From: SZAS-103 sp038226665
Lineage (GTDB): Bacteria > Pseudomonadota > Gammaproteobacteria > Xanthomonadales > Xanthomonadaceae
Direction of reading: 5' to 3'
Assembly (NCBI GenBank): GCA_038226665.1
Contig: JBBRQI010000003.1
Location: forward strand, 62,001 to 126,000
DNA length: 64,000 nucleotides
Below the pieces are notes generated by a model. That model ran no database searches, was not told where the DNA came from, and was given only the letters and a program-made list of their open reading frames with translations. The stretch's first letter is position 1. Each line of letters begins with the position of its first letter. A program made the translations under genes and the position numbers. Positions 26,068 through 33,646 of the stretch are shown one piece after another.

Positions 26068-26694
26068 ATGGCGCGTAGAATCCAGGTTGGCGAGTTGCGA
26101 AGCAGTCACCTGAGCGAGGGATGTTGCTTCGTCTATGTGCTTCCAAGTCGATACGAAGACATCCTCAAGCTGGGCTTCTCGCGTGAGCCACTCGAGCGGC
26201 TGCGTTCTCTGCATTGCCGCTTTTTTTCCTTTTTCAATCTGGACCGCGCGTGGCTGATCGAGACGGAGACGGTGCGTGACGCGCGTCGGCTTGAGCTCAG
26301 GCTCGCCGAACACATCGCTCTGCACAACGCGCCGGCCCCCTTGATCATTCGGCGAGCGGCCGCAGGCCATACCGAATGGTACCGGGGTGCGCATGCCGTG
26401 TTGGCAACTGCGACGGACGCGTTGCGCACCGAAGGATTCGTCGTGCACGCACCGGCAACTTCGTGGGTTCGCACGCGCCTGCTCGACACGAGCGATACCC
26501 TGTTTGGATGGTCGGGCGCGATGCTGGAAGGCATCGAATGGGCTGCTTGCGTTGGTGCACCGTCGGCAGCAATGGAACGCACATTGCAAGACGCCCTTGA
26601 CGCCTATGATGCACTTGCCATCAATGTTCGGCAGTTGATCCCTGAAGCTGTGTGGGACTGGCATCGAGCGAAGCTCGATTCAGACCAGGGCTGA
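26068..26694 (+). CDS. GIY-YIG-like (T5orf172/MUG113-type) protein
   Basis: Protein of 208 aa from ATG 26068; an in-frame GTG at 25981, only 3 bp after ligD, would give 237 aa. The GIY-YIG-type core is visible: FVYVLPSRYEDILKLGFSREPLERLRSL, then the catalytic-type glutamate region LELRLAEHIALHN and the closing TEWYRG. This is the pattern of the T5orf172/MUG113 branch of the GIY-YIG superfamily. The C-terminal half is unrecognised. Position directly after ligD suggests a DNA-end role, which is inference only. It ends 25 bp before the dif-like site. Confidence 0.65.
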   Translation: MARRIQVGELRSSHLSEGCCFVYVLPSRYEDILKLGFSREPLERLRSLHCRFFSFFNLDRAWLIETETVRDARRLELRLAEHIALHNAPAPLIIRRAAAGHTEWYRGAHAVLATATDALRTEGFVVHAPATSWVRTRLLDTSDTLFGWSGAMLEGIEWAACVGAPSAAMERTLQDALDAYDALAINVRQLIPEAVWDWHRAKLDSDQG

Positions 26695-26718
26695 CGCACG
26701 CCACACATCCAGCTTACA

Positions 26719-26746
26719 ACTTCGCATAATGTGTATTATGTCATTT
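26719..26746. other. dif: Candidate XerCD dif site (replication terminus)
   Basis: 28-bp site between convergent genes. The left arm ACTTCGCATAA matches the E. coli XerC arm at 8 of 11 positions, the centre TGTGTA matches 5 of 6, and the right arm TTATGTCATTT matches the XerD arm at 8 of 11 (21/28 overall), with the inner CATAAT/ATTATG symmetry intact. KOPS-like GGGNAGGG octamers point toward it from both sides (left, + strand: 6342, 12726, 25805; right, - strand: 30613, 63098, 63665). The XerD arm is less conserved than in most chromosomal dif sites, so a mobile-element dif-like site is the alternative. Confidence 0.6.
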
Positions 26747-26829
26747 ACACAGATGGTTCGGTGCCCTTGACGGTTCGGCTCGCGGCTTGTCCTGATTTTG
26801 TGGCCAAATACCCTCGCCGCCTGAATGCA

Positions 26830-27474
26830 CTACCCGCTCCGCCATGCATCGAGTTGATGGTGGAACCATGTGTTCATGCACTGATGTTTTACGGTATCGG
26901 CCAGGCGCGGCAACGGCGATGCATCGCCGAAACGTACGTTCAATGCGTCGACCAAAGCGGCATTCCATTCGGCATGGAATTGCATTCCGATAATGCCTGA
27001 CCCTATTGCGAACATCTGGTGCTCAGATGCAGCGCTTGATGCCAGCGTGCGCGCTTGGGGAGGCGGTATGAATGCATCCTCATGCCATTGCAGCGCGTCG
27101 ATATGGCTGCCATCGACGAAATCGATGCGTGTCCATCCGGTCTCTGGTCGCTCAAGTCGATGCACGCGGCAACCGATGGCATCGGCAACCAGCTGCGCAC
27201 CGAGGCAGATACCGAATGTCGGCGCTGCGTTGGCAAGGTGCTCGCGCAGCCACGCACGTTCGCGTTGCAGCCATTCGGGCCCATCGTTGACAGAGTACGG
27301 GCCGCCGAGCAGAACGCACGGGCGACCGGTTACTTCCGGCAAATCGCCAAGATCGGCACGATGAACGTCCAGTGCTATGCCGTGCCGGGCCGCCCATACG
27401 CCAAGTTCGCCAACTTCTTCGGACGGATGATGTTGCAAGACGGTCAGCCTGCTTTTCATCAGCTTGTCGGTCAC
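26830..27474 (-). CDS. Class I glutamine amidotransferase
   Basis: GATase domain protein of 214 aa: nucleophile elbow FGICLGAQLVADAIG (Cys), histidine in GMQFHAEWN with the nearby glutamate, and CVLLGGPYSVNDGPEW at the oxyanion side. Single-domain enzymes like this resemble GuaA-type amidotransferases but act on unknown partners, sometimes gamma-glutamyl hydrolysis. The GTG start at 27474 has GGGAG upstream; ATG 27459 is an alternative. It is convergent with the GIY-YIG gene across the dif-like site. Substrate unknown. Confidence 0.85.
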   Translation of the reverse strand: MTDKLMKSRLTVLQHHPSEEVGELGVWAARHGIALDVHRADLGDLPEVTGRPCVLLGGPYSVNDGPEWLQRERAWLREHLANAAPTFGICLGAQLVADAIGCRVHRLERPETGWTRIDFVDGSHIDALQWHEDAFIPPPQARTLASSAASEHQMFAIGSGIIGMQFHAEWNAALVDALNVRFGDASPLPRLADTVKHQCMNTWFHHQLDAWRSG

Positions 27475-27554
27475 ATGGCTCCCTTGCCATCATCGCGTGT
27501 ATCGTGGACAAGTATCGTGAAATTCTGGCGCGCCGGCGCCAGCCAGGGCCTCGG

Positions 27555-27986
27555 ATGAATCTACGCGAAAGTTGGGTGTTGTTCGCATTCGGGTCGGCGT
27601 TCTTTGCCGGGTTGACCGCCGTGTTCGGCAAGATCGGCGTCGCCGGCATCAACTCGAATCTCGCGACGATGATCCGCACCGTCGTGATCCTGCTGGTGAC
27701 CGCGGGCATCCTGTGGCTGCGCAATGAATGGAAGCCGACGGCAACGATTTCCCCGACGACATGGCTGTTCCTCGTCCTGTCGGGCATCGCCACCGGACTG
27801 TCGTGGCTGTGCTATTACCGTGCGCTGCAACTCGGCCCGGTCACGCGCGTCGCACCGATCGACAAGCTCAGCGTGGTGTTCGCGATCCTGCTCGGCGTGC
27901 TGTTCGTCGGCGAAGCGTTGACGTGGCAGGTGGTGGTCGGCGGCCTGCTGATCGTCGCCGGATCGATTGTGATGATCGCGTTCTGA
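27555..27986 (+). CDS. Half-size EamA/DMT transporter
   Basis: Membrane protein of 143 aa from ATG 27555 with about five hydrophobic segments, a single EamA repeat: FAFGSAFFAGLTAVFGKIGVAG, WLFLVLSGIATGLSWLCYYRAL and VAPIDKLSVVFAILLGVLFVGE. The RALQLGPVTRVAPIDKLS motif is typical of these half-size members, which must dimerise. Substrate unknown. It reads away from the amidotransferase gene (80 bp between starts) and precedes the glucanase gene by about 90 bp. Confidence 0.85.
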   Translation: MNLRESWVLFAFGSAFFAGLTAVFGKIGVAGINSNLATMIRTVVILLVTAGILWLRNEWKPTATISPTTWLFLVLSGIATGLSWLCYYRALQLGPVTRVAPIDKLSVVFAILLGVLFVGEALTWQVVVGGLLIVAGSIVMIAF

Positions 27987-28074
27987 TAGCTGCAGTACAT
28001 CGCGCGTCTTATCCGTGAAATGCCGTTCAACATCGATCCGCTATCCTTCAACAGATCCATCCAATCGGAATTCC

Positions 28075-29397
28075 ATGCGTCCCCAGCCTGCGAAACTCGA
28101 AGAACAACTGCAACACATCCAACGTTCGGCGTTCGCCTACTTCCAGCACGAAACCAATCCGCTGAATGGTCTTGTGCTGGACAAGACCGAGCCAGCGTGG
28201 CCCGCGAGCATCGCTGCGACAGGCCTTGCGCTGGCCTCGTATCCGGTCGCGATCGAACGCGGCCTGATGACGAAGGACCACGCGATCGAACGCACACTCG
28301 CGACACTGCGGTTCTTCTGGAACAGCCCGCAAGGCACCGAGCCCGACGCCACCGGCTATCGCGGTTTCTACTACCACTTCCTCGACATGAACACCGGCAG
28401 GCGCGCATGGAATTGCGAGCTGTCGACCGTGGACAGCGCATTCCTGCTGGCCGGCATGCTGGCTGTGGCGGCGTATTTCGCCGACGATACCGCCGATCAG
28501 CGCGAGATCCGCACTCTCGCGAACGACCTCTACCTGCGCGCGGACTGGCAGTGGGCCCAGACTGGCGGCGACACGATTTGCCATGGATGGAAACCCGAAT
28601 CCGGTTTCCTGAAATGCCGCTGGCAGGGCTACGACGAAGCACTGCTGCTCTACATGCTCGCGCTCGGTTCGCCGACTCATCCATTGCCTGCGAGCGCCTA
28701 CGAGGCGTGGTGTTCGACCTACGAATGGAAGAACTGCTACGGCATCGACTATCTCTATGCGGGGCCGTTGTTCATTCATCAGTTATCGCACGTGTGGATC
28801 GATTTTCGCGGCATCCAGGACGCGTTCATGCGCGGCAAGGGCATGGACTATTTCGAGAACAGCCGCCGCGCCACGCACGTGCAGCAGCGGTATGCGATCG
28901 ACAACCCACTGGGTTTCGATGGCTATTGCGGACACTGTTGGGGCATCACCGCAAGCGATGGTCCCGGCCCGGCCGAAGCGATGGTCCATGGAGTCGAGCG
29001 CCATTTCTACGACTATGAAGGACGCGGCGCACCATACGGCATCGACGACGGCACGCTGGCGCCGTGGGCGGTCGTCGCCTCGTTGCCTTTCGCACCGGAG
29101 ATCGTGTTACCGGCCATGCATCACTACATGCACACGCTGGAATTGCACGACCACAACCGTTACGGCTTCAAGGCAACCTTCAACCCGAGCTTCCACGGAA
29201 AACCTGACTCGACTTGCGGCTGGATCTCACCGTGGTATTTCGGGCTGAATCTGGGCCCGGTCGTCTTGATGACCGAGAACTATCGTAGCGGCATGTTGTG
29301 GGAGCTGATGCGAGGCTGTCGGTACATAGTCGACGGCCTGCGTCGCGCAGGATTCGAGGGTGGCTGGCTGGAGACCGAAACACGGAAGGCATCATGA
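28075..29397 (+). CDS. Glucoamylase-like / GH144-type beta-1,2-glucanase family protein, no signal peptide
   Basis: Protein of 440 aa of the 'glucoamylase' (PF10091)/GH144 family, (alpha/alpha)6-barrel enzymes whose studied members hydrolyse beta-1,2-glucan. Landmarks are AFAYFQHETNPLNGLVLDKT, the YDEALLLYMLALGSPTHPL motif, GFDGYCGHCWGITASDGP and the C-terminal WISPWYFGLNLGPVVLMTENYRSG. Starting at ATG 28075 there is no export signal, so action in the cytoplasm on imported oligosaccharides is suggested. gnd follows after 62 bp and then pgl, so released glucose could feed the pentose phosphate genes. Specificity is not certain. Confidence 0.82.
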   Translation: MRPQPAKLEEQLQHIQRSAFAYFQHETNPLNGLVLDKTEPAWPASIAATGLALASYPVAIERGLMTKDHAIERTLATLRFFWNSPQGTEPDATGYRGFYYHFLDMNTGRRAWNCELSTVDSAFLLAGMLAVAAYFADDTADQREIRTLANDLYLRADWQWAQTGGDTICHGWKPESGFLKCRWQGYDEALLLYMLALGSPTHPLPASAYEAWCSTYEWKNCYGIDYLYAGPLFIHQLSHVWIDFRGIQDAFMRGKGMDYFENSRRATHVQQRYAIDNPLGFDGYCGHCWGITASDGPGPAEAMVHGVERHFYDYEGRGAPYGIDDGTLAPWAVVASLPFAPEIVLPAMHHYMHTLELHDHNRYGFKATFNPSFHGKPDSTCGWISPWYFGLNLGPVVLMTENYRSGMLWELMRGCRYIVDGLRRAGFEGGWLETETRKAS

Positions 29398-29459
29398 CAA
29401 ATGAGCGCAGCCGCAATCACGCGGACGCTTTCAACCTTCAACGACACAGGAGCAGCACG

Positions 29460-30365
29460 ATGGATCTTGGAATGATCGGCCTCGGGCGCATGGGCGCCAA
29501 CATGGCGCAGCGGTTGACGCGCAATAAACACCGCATCGTCGGCTTCGACCCGAATCCCGCCGCGCGCAAAAGCATTGAGGACAACGGTGCCGAATCGGCC
29601 GATTCGCTCGAAGCGATGGTCAGCAAGCTCGATGCGCCGCGCGTGGTGTGGATGATGGTGCCGGCAGGCGAGATCACCGACAACACCGTCACTGCCCTGC
29701 TCGCCTTGCTCGCGCCGGGTGATTGCATCATCGATGGCGGCAATTCCAACTACAAGGACACGCTACGCCGCGCGGCCGTGTGCGCCGGCAAGAAGATCGA
29801 TTATGTCGACTCCGGCACCAGCGGCGGCGTGTGGGGACTCGAACAGGGTTACAGCCTGATGATCGGCGGCGAGGCAGCAGTCGTCGAGCGCCTGCGCCCG
29901 ATCTTCGAAACACTCGCGCCTGGAACGGATCAGGGCTGGGGACGGGTCGGCCCGGTCGGTTCGGGACACTTCACCAAGATGATCCACAACGGCATCGAAT
30001 ACGGAATGATGCAGGCCTATGCGGAGGGATTCTCGATCCTGCAGCACAAGAAAGACTTCGCTCTCGACCTGCACCAGGTCGCCGAGATCTGGCGTTACGG
30101 CAGCGTCGTGCGCTCGTGGTTGCTCGACCTCACCTCCGATGCGCTCGGCAAGAACCCGACGATGACCGGCATCGCGCCGTATGTCGTCGATTCGGGCGAA
30201 GGCCGCTGGACCGTGGCCGAAGCGATCGATCTCGACGTGCCCGCGCCGATCATCACGCAATCCTTGATCGAACGCCTGCGTTCGCGCGATTCGGATTCAT
30301 TCACCGACAAGCTGCTCGCGTCGATGCGCAACGAATTCGGCGGCCACGCGATCAAGAAAGAATAA
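29460..30365 (+). CDS. gnd: 6-phosphogluconate dehydrogenase, decarboxylating (short YqeC/GntZ type)
   Basis: 301-aa enzyme of the short 6PGDH type converting 6-phosphogluconate to ribulose-5-phosphate. The N-terminal motif MDLGMIGLGRMGANMAQRL, the signature IIDGGNSNYKDTLRR and the substrate motif HFTKMIHNGIEYGMMQAYAE are intact. Short forms often prefer NAD. ATG 29460 follows an AGGAG. pgl follows by 12 bp, giving the two enzymes that flank 6-phosphogluconate in one transcript; zwf is in the opposite-strand cluster about 7 kb away. Confidence 0.93.
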   Translation: MDLGMIGLGRMGANMAQRLTRNKHRIVGFDPNPAARKSIEDNGAESADSLEAMVSKLDAPRVVWMMVPAGEITDNTVTALLALLAPGDCIIDGGNSNYKDTLRRAAVCAGKKIDYVDSGTSGGVWGLEQGYSLMIGGEAAVVERLRPIFETLAPGTDQGWGRVGPVGSGHFTKMIHNGIEYGMMQAYAEGFSILQHKKDFALDLHQVAEIWRYGSVVRSWLLDLTSDALGKNPTMTGIAPYVVDSGEGRWTVAEAIDLDVPAPIITQSLIERLRSRDSDSFTDKLLASMRNEFGGHAIKKE

Positions 30366-30377
30366 GCGCGTCGCATC

Positions 30378-31088
30378 ATGCAGGCAGTTGCCGAACAGAT
30401 CGTGCGCTGGCATCCGGTCGCGGATGCGTCGGCGCTGCAACAGGCAGCGTATCGATGGATCGTCGACGCGTCCGTGCGCGCGATTGCGGAACGCGGACGT
30501 TTCACGATTGTCCTCGCCGGCGGCAATACGCCGCGTGGCGTTTACGCAATGTTGGGTCATCTCGACACGGATTGGTCGCGCTGGGACATCTGGTACGGCG
30601 ATGAGCGTTGCGCCCTGCCCGACGATCCGGAACGCAACAGCATGATGGCGCGCGTTGCGTGGCTCGATTATGTGGCGATTCCACGCGAACAGATTCACGC
30701 GATCCCCACTGAACGCGGCGCCGAGGTTGCCGCGCATGCTTATGCCGATGCGTTGCGCAGCGTCGATGATTTCGATCTGGTGCTGCTCGGCATCGGCGAA
30801 GACGGACATACGGCGAGCCTGTTTCCGCTACACGACCTGGGCGCCGCCGCCGATGCAGCGGATGTTCTTGTCGTGTCCGACGCACCGAAGCCGCCACCGC
30901 AGCGTGTTTCGCTCAGCGCCGCGCGCATGGGCCGCGCGCGTGAAGTCTTGTTTCTGGTCGAAGGCGATTCCAAGCGCGATGCGGTGACGCGCTGGCGGGC
31001 ACGGGACGATATTCCTGCGCGTGCAATCTGCCCGGCTGCCGGTGTCGATGTGCTGGTCGAAGCGTCCCTGCTGCAACCGCCGGCGTAA
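30378..31088 (+). CDS. pgl: 6-phosphogluconolactonase
   Basis: 236-aa hydrolase of the NagB/DevB superfamily, opening 6-phosphogluconolactone made by Zwf. Family motifs are FTIVLAGGNTPRGVYAML, WDIWYGDERCALPDDPERNS, LVLLGIGEDGHTASLFP and VEGDSKRDAVTRW. It lies 12 bp after gnd and is clearly in the same operon. Cytoplasmic. It ends near a convergent secreted hypothetical gene. Confidence 0.92.
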   Translation: MQAVAEQIVRWHPVADASALQQAAYRWIVDASVRAIAERGRFTIVLAGGNTPRGVYAMLGHLDTDWSRWDIWYGDERCALPDDPERNSMMARVAWLDYVAIPREQIHAIPTERGAEVAAHAYADALRSVDDFDLVLLGIGEDGHTASLFPLHDLGAAADAADVLVVSDAPKPPPQRVSLSAARMGRAREVLFLVEGDSKRDAVTRWRARDDIPARAICPAAGVDVLVEASLLQPPA

Positions 31089-31155
31089 TGGAAAACGCTG
31101 CAACCTGGATCATCGCGGCACTCACATCGCCAACGCGCAACACCCACTCGCGGGA

Positions 31156-31632
31156 CTACTTTTTCTGCGTCGTGCGATGCGAATGCGTTGCATTGATCTC
31201 GCTGCCGCCACGCTGCCGGCAATCGTATCGCGTGGCGCGTATCGTACGCTGCGCGATCGTGTAGCGGGCTTTCTCGCCGAGTTGCCGTTCCTGCTTCGGC
31301 AACAGGCAGCGGACAAGCTTGTTGTCGTCTTTGATGACGATCGGCGTTTGCGCCATGGGTGTCGGCTGGCTCACATGTTCGTCAACTGCGTATTCGCCGC
31401 CGCGTGCGCGGCAGTCGGCTGGCGTGGTCTGTTCGGGACGGCGCGCGCCCATCATGGCGTGGCCGCCGACCGAGTGTATCTGCCCCGGCAGCATGCATTC
31501 CACGGTTTGCGCGGAATCGGCATCCGCAGCACGCGCTGCATGCGGCGCTGCGAACGAGGTCATCGCAATGGCGACAACCGCAAGCAGCATGCTGGCATGG
31601 AAGGACGGGCGTCGTGGCGTGAGGACGTTCAT
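31156..31632 (-). CDS. Secreted hypothetical protein with two Cys-containing repeats
   Basis: 158 aa from ATG 31632 with a signal peptide (FHASMLLAVVAIAMTSFAAP). The mature part consists of two related units: VECMLPGQIHSVGG...ARRPEQTTPADCRARGGEY and VRCLLPKQERQLGE...QRTIRATRYDCRQRGGSE. Each carries one cysteine at the beginning and one near the end, so two intra-repeat disulfides are likely in the periplasm. The C-terminus is basic. The frame extends upstream of 31632 without family resemblance. No function is known to me. Confidence 0.7.
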   Translation of the reverse strand: MNVLTPRRPSFHASMLLAVVAIAMTSFAAPHAARAADADSAQTVECMLPGQIHSVGGHAMMGARRPEQTTPADCRARGGEYAVDEHVSQPTPMAQTPIVIKDDNKLVRCLLPKQERQLGEKARYTIAQRTIRATRYDCRQRGGSEINATHSHRTTQKK

Positions 31633-31807
31633 GGCGATGGCTTCCAGTCGAGGCGAGACGGTGCGAGGTACCCGGTGCGCAGCATAGACCCGATCGGGGG
31701 CCGTGCGCAGCAAGCCACGCGCGGCCCGGCATGCTATCCCCAATTCGAGCGCGTCATGGCAAGATCGGGGGCAACGCCGGTTTGATCTGGCATACCTGCC
31801 CATCGCC

Positions 31808-32152
31808 ATGTACGAAAGCCGCTTGCATCCGCCGCTCCCGCTCCCACGCTTCTTGCGGCGGCTCATGTTGCATGCGTTTTTTTCCGCAATGCTGATCGTG
31901 GGATCGCTGGCGATGGGCATGGCCGGTTACGCGCATTTCGAGCACCTGCCATGGCGCGATGCTTTCCTGAATTCGGCGATGCTGCTTGGCGGCATGGGTC
32001 CGGTCGATCCCCCGCACACGAACGGAGGCAAGTTGTTCGCCGGTTTGTATGCGTTGTATGCGGGGCTGGTGTTCATCATCGGGGTCAGCGTCGTGCTCGC
32101 GCCGGTCGTGCATCGCGTGCTGCACAAGTTCCATTGGGACCAGCAGGATTGA
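31808..32152 (+). CDS. Small two-TM ion-channel-like membrane protein
   Basis: 114-aa protein with two transmembrane helices (AFFSAMLIVGSLAMGMAGYA and YALYAGLVFIIGVSVVLAP) separated by a short re-entrant-like loop containing NSAMLLGGMGPVDPP, and a basic C-terminus HRVLHKFHWDQQD. The layout matches minimal two-helix potassium-channel-like pores, but the loop has LGGMGP in place of the classical TVGYG filter. Ion selectivity is unknown. ATG 31808 gives the sensible topology. The next gene is an APC permease. Confidence 0.65.
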   Translation: MYESRLHPPLPLPRFLRRLMLHAFFSAMLIVGSLAMGMAGYAHFEHLPWRDAFLNSAMLLGGMGPVDPPHTNGGKLFAGLYALYAGLVFIIGVSVVLAPVVHRVLHKFHWDQQD

Positions 32153-32253
32153 TTCGGGCTGCCGATGCGAATCCTTCCATTGCAGTGGCCGCGGGCTGCA
32201 TGGTTTGAGGGTATCCTCCGGATGCGCCGCAGCCGCGGCATCGGGGAATGCGC

Positions 32254-33600
32254 ATGGTCGTGAATGACGCAGGCGCTCGCAACACGAGCATGGTCGGTGG
32301 AGGTCCTGCGCTGTTGCGAGGGATTGGTTTCTGGGCGCTCACGGCATCCGTGCTCAACAACACGATCGGCGGCGGCGTCTTCGAAAATCCAGCCAGCCTG
32401 GCCAAGGATCTCGGAGCATTCGCACCCTATGTGATGTTCCTGGGCGCGCTGGTGTTCATACCTATTGCGTTGTGCTTTTCTGCGGCAGGCAGCCGCATCC
32501 ACGCGACCGGTGGCGCGTACAGTTACGTCACCGCAGCATTCGGTCCATTCACCGGGTATCTGGTCGCGTCGTTCCTCTGGATATCGAACGTCGCCGCCAG
32601 TGGCGCGATCGCGGCATCGCTCTCCGATCAAGTCGCGTATTTCGCGCCGGTGTTCGCCGACCCGCTGCCGCGTACGGCATTCATCATCGGGACCTATCTG
32701 TTCCTCATCGCGGTCAATGCGCGCGGCGTGCGGATCGGCGCGCGCGCCATCATGGTCCTGGCGACGATCAAGTTGACGCCACTGATCCTGCTGGCCGTCG
32801 TCGGCCTGTTCTACATCCACCCGGTCTACCTGCACGTGGCCGCGTTGCCGCCACTGTCCGTGGTTGCCAGTTCCATGGGTTTGGTGCTGTTTGCCTACAG
32901 CGGCATGGAGACGGCCCTGCTCCCTTCCGGCGAAGTCAGCAATCCCAGCAGCAACGTCCCGAAGGCGACGCTCGCAGCGATCGCACTGGTGGTGCTGGTC
33001 TACGTCGGATTGCAAGTGGTGGCCCAGGGTGTCCTTGGAACCGCGCTGGCCGACAGTAAATCGCCGCTGGCCGAAGTGGCGGGCCTGATCGTTCCGGCGT
33101 TCCGGATCGTCCTGCTGTTCGCGGCGAGCGTATCCCTGTTCGGCTTCATGCAGAACGACATCTTCGGATCGTCGCGACTGCTGTACGCGCTGGCCCGCGA
33201 TGGCTACCTGCCCTCGCCGCTCGCGCGCATTACCACGACCCATCGCGTGCCGCTTTTGGCGGTCGTGCTATATGCGATCGTCGCCACCGTGCTCGCGATC
33301 AAGGGCGAGTTCACCGGCTTGGCGTTGTTTTCAGGCAAAGCGATCTGCCTGGTCTACATCGGCGTGTGCATCGCTTCCTGGTACCTGCAACGGCTCGACC
33401 TGCGTGGCGAAGGCAAGCCCTTCATGCTGCATGGCGGCCCGGTCATCCCACTGATCGGCTGCGCGAGCATGGTGTGGATCCTGAGCACGATGTCGTCCGC
33501 CGAATGGATCGCCCTTGGCGGTGCCTTGGTTGCGGTGATCCTTATCTACGGCATCGTGGATTGGCCGCGCGGAAGAAGCGTCCTGCTCGGTCGGGAATGA
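32254..33600 (+). CDS. APC-superfamily amino acid permease
   Basis: About 448 aa, twelve predicted helices; the N-terminal helix-1 motif NNTIGGGVFENPASLAKDLG carries the unwound GxG substrate loop of LeuT-fold APC transporters. Helix 6 has LVLFAYSGMETALLPSGEVSNP, and QNDIFGSSRLLYALARDGYLP is typical of the APC family. ATG 32254 has GGGGA at proper spacing; ATG 32248 is closer to it. Substrate probably an amino acid or amine; specificity cannot be read from sequence. Confidence 0.88.
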   Translation: MVVNDAGARNTSMVGGGPALLRGIGFWALTASVLNNTIGGGVFENPASLAKDLGAFAPYVMFLGALVFIPIALCFSAAGSRIHATGGAYSYVTAAFGPFTGYLVASFLWISNVAASGAIAASLSDQVAYFAPVFADPLPRTAFIIGTYLFLIAVNARGVRIGARAIMVLATIKLTPLILLAVVGLFYIHPVYLHVAALPPLSVVASSMGLVLFAYSGMETALLPSGEVSNPSSNVPKATLAAIALVVLVYVGLQVVAQGVLGTALADSKSPLAEVAGLIVPAFRIVLLFAASVSLFGFMQNDIFGSSRLLYALARDGYLPSPLARITTTHRVPLLAVVLYAIVATVLAIKGEFTGLALFSGKAICLVYIGVCIASWYLQRLDLRGEGKPFMLHGGPVIPLIGCASMVWILSTMSSAEWIALGGALVAVILIYGIVDWPRGRSVLLGRE

Positions 33601-33646
33601 TCGGATGCGAACGATCAGGCCGCAGACAGCCTGATCAATCCATCCC

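Noticed and set aside
26731..27000. 89-codon + strand frame over the dif-like site and the 3' end of the amidotransferase gene
   Set aside because: Antisense to a well-supported gene and without a ribosome binding site.
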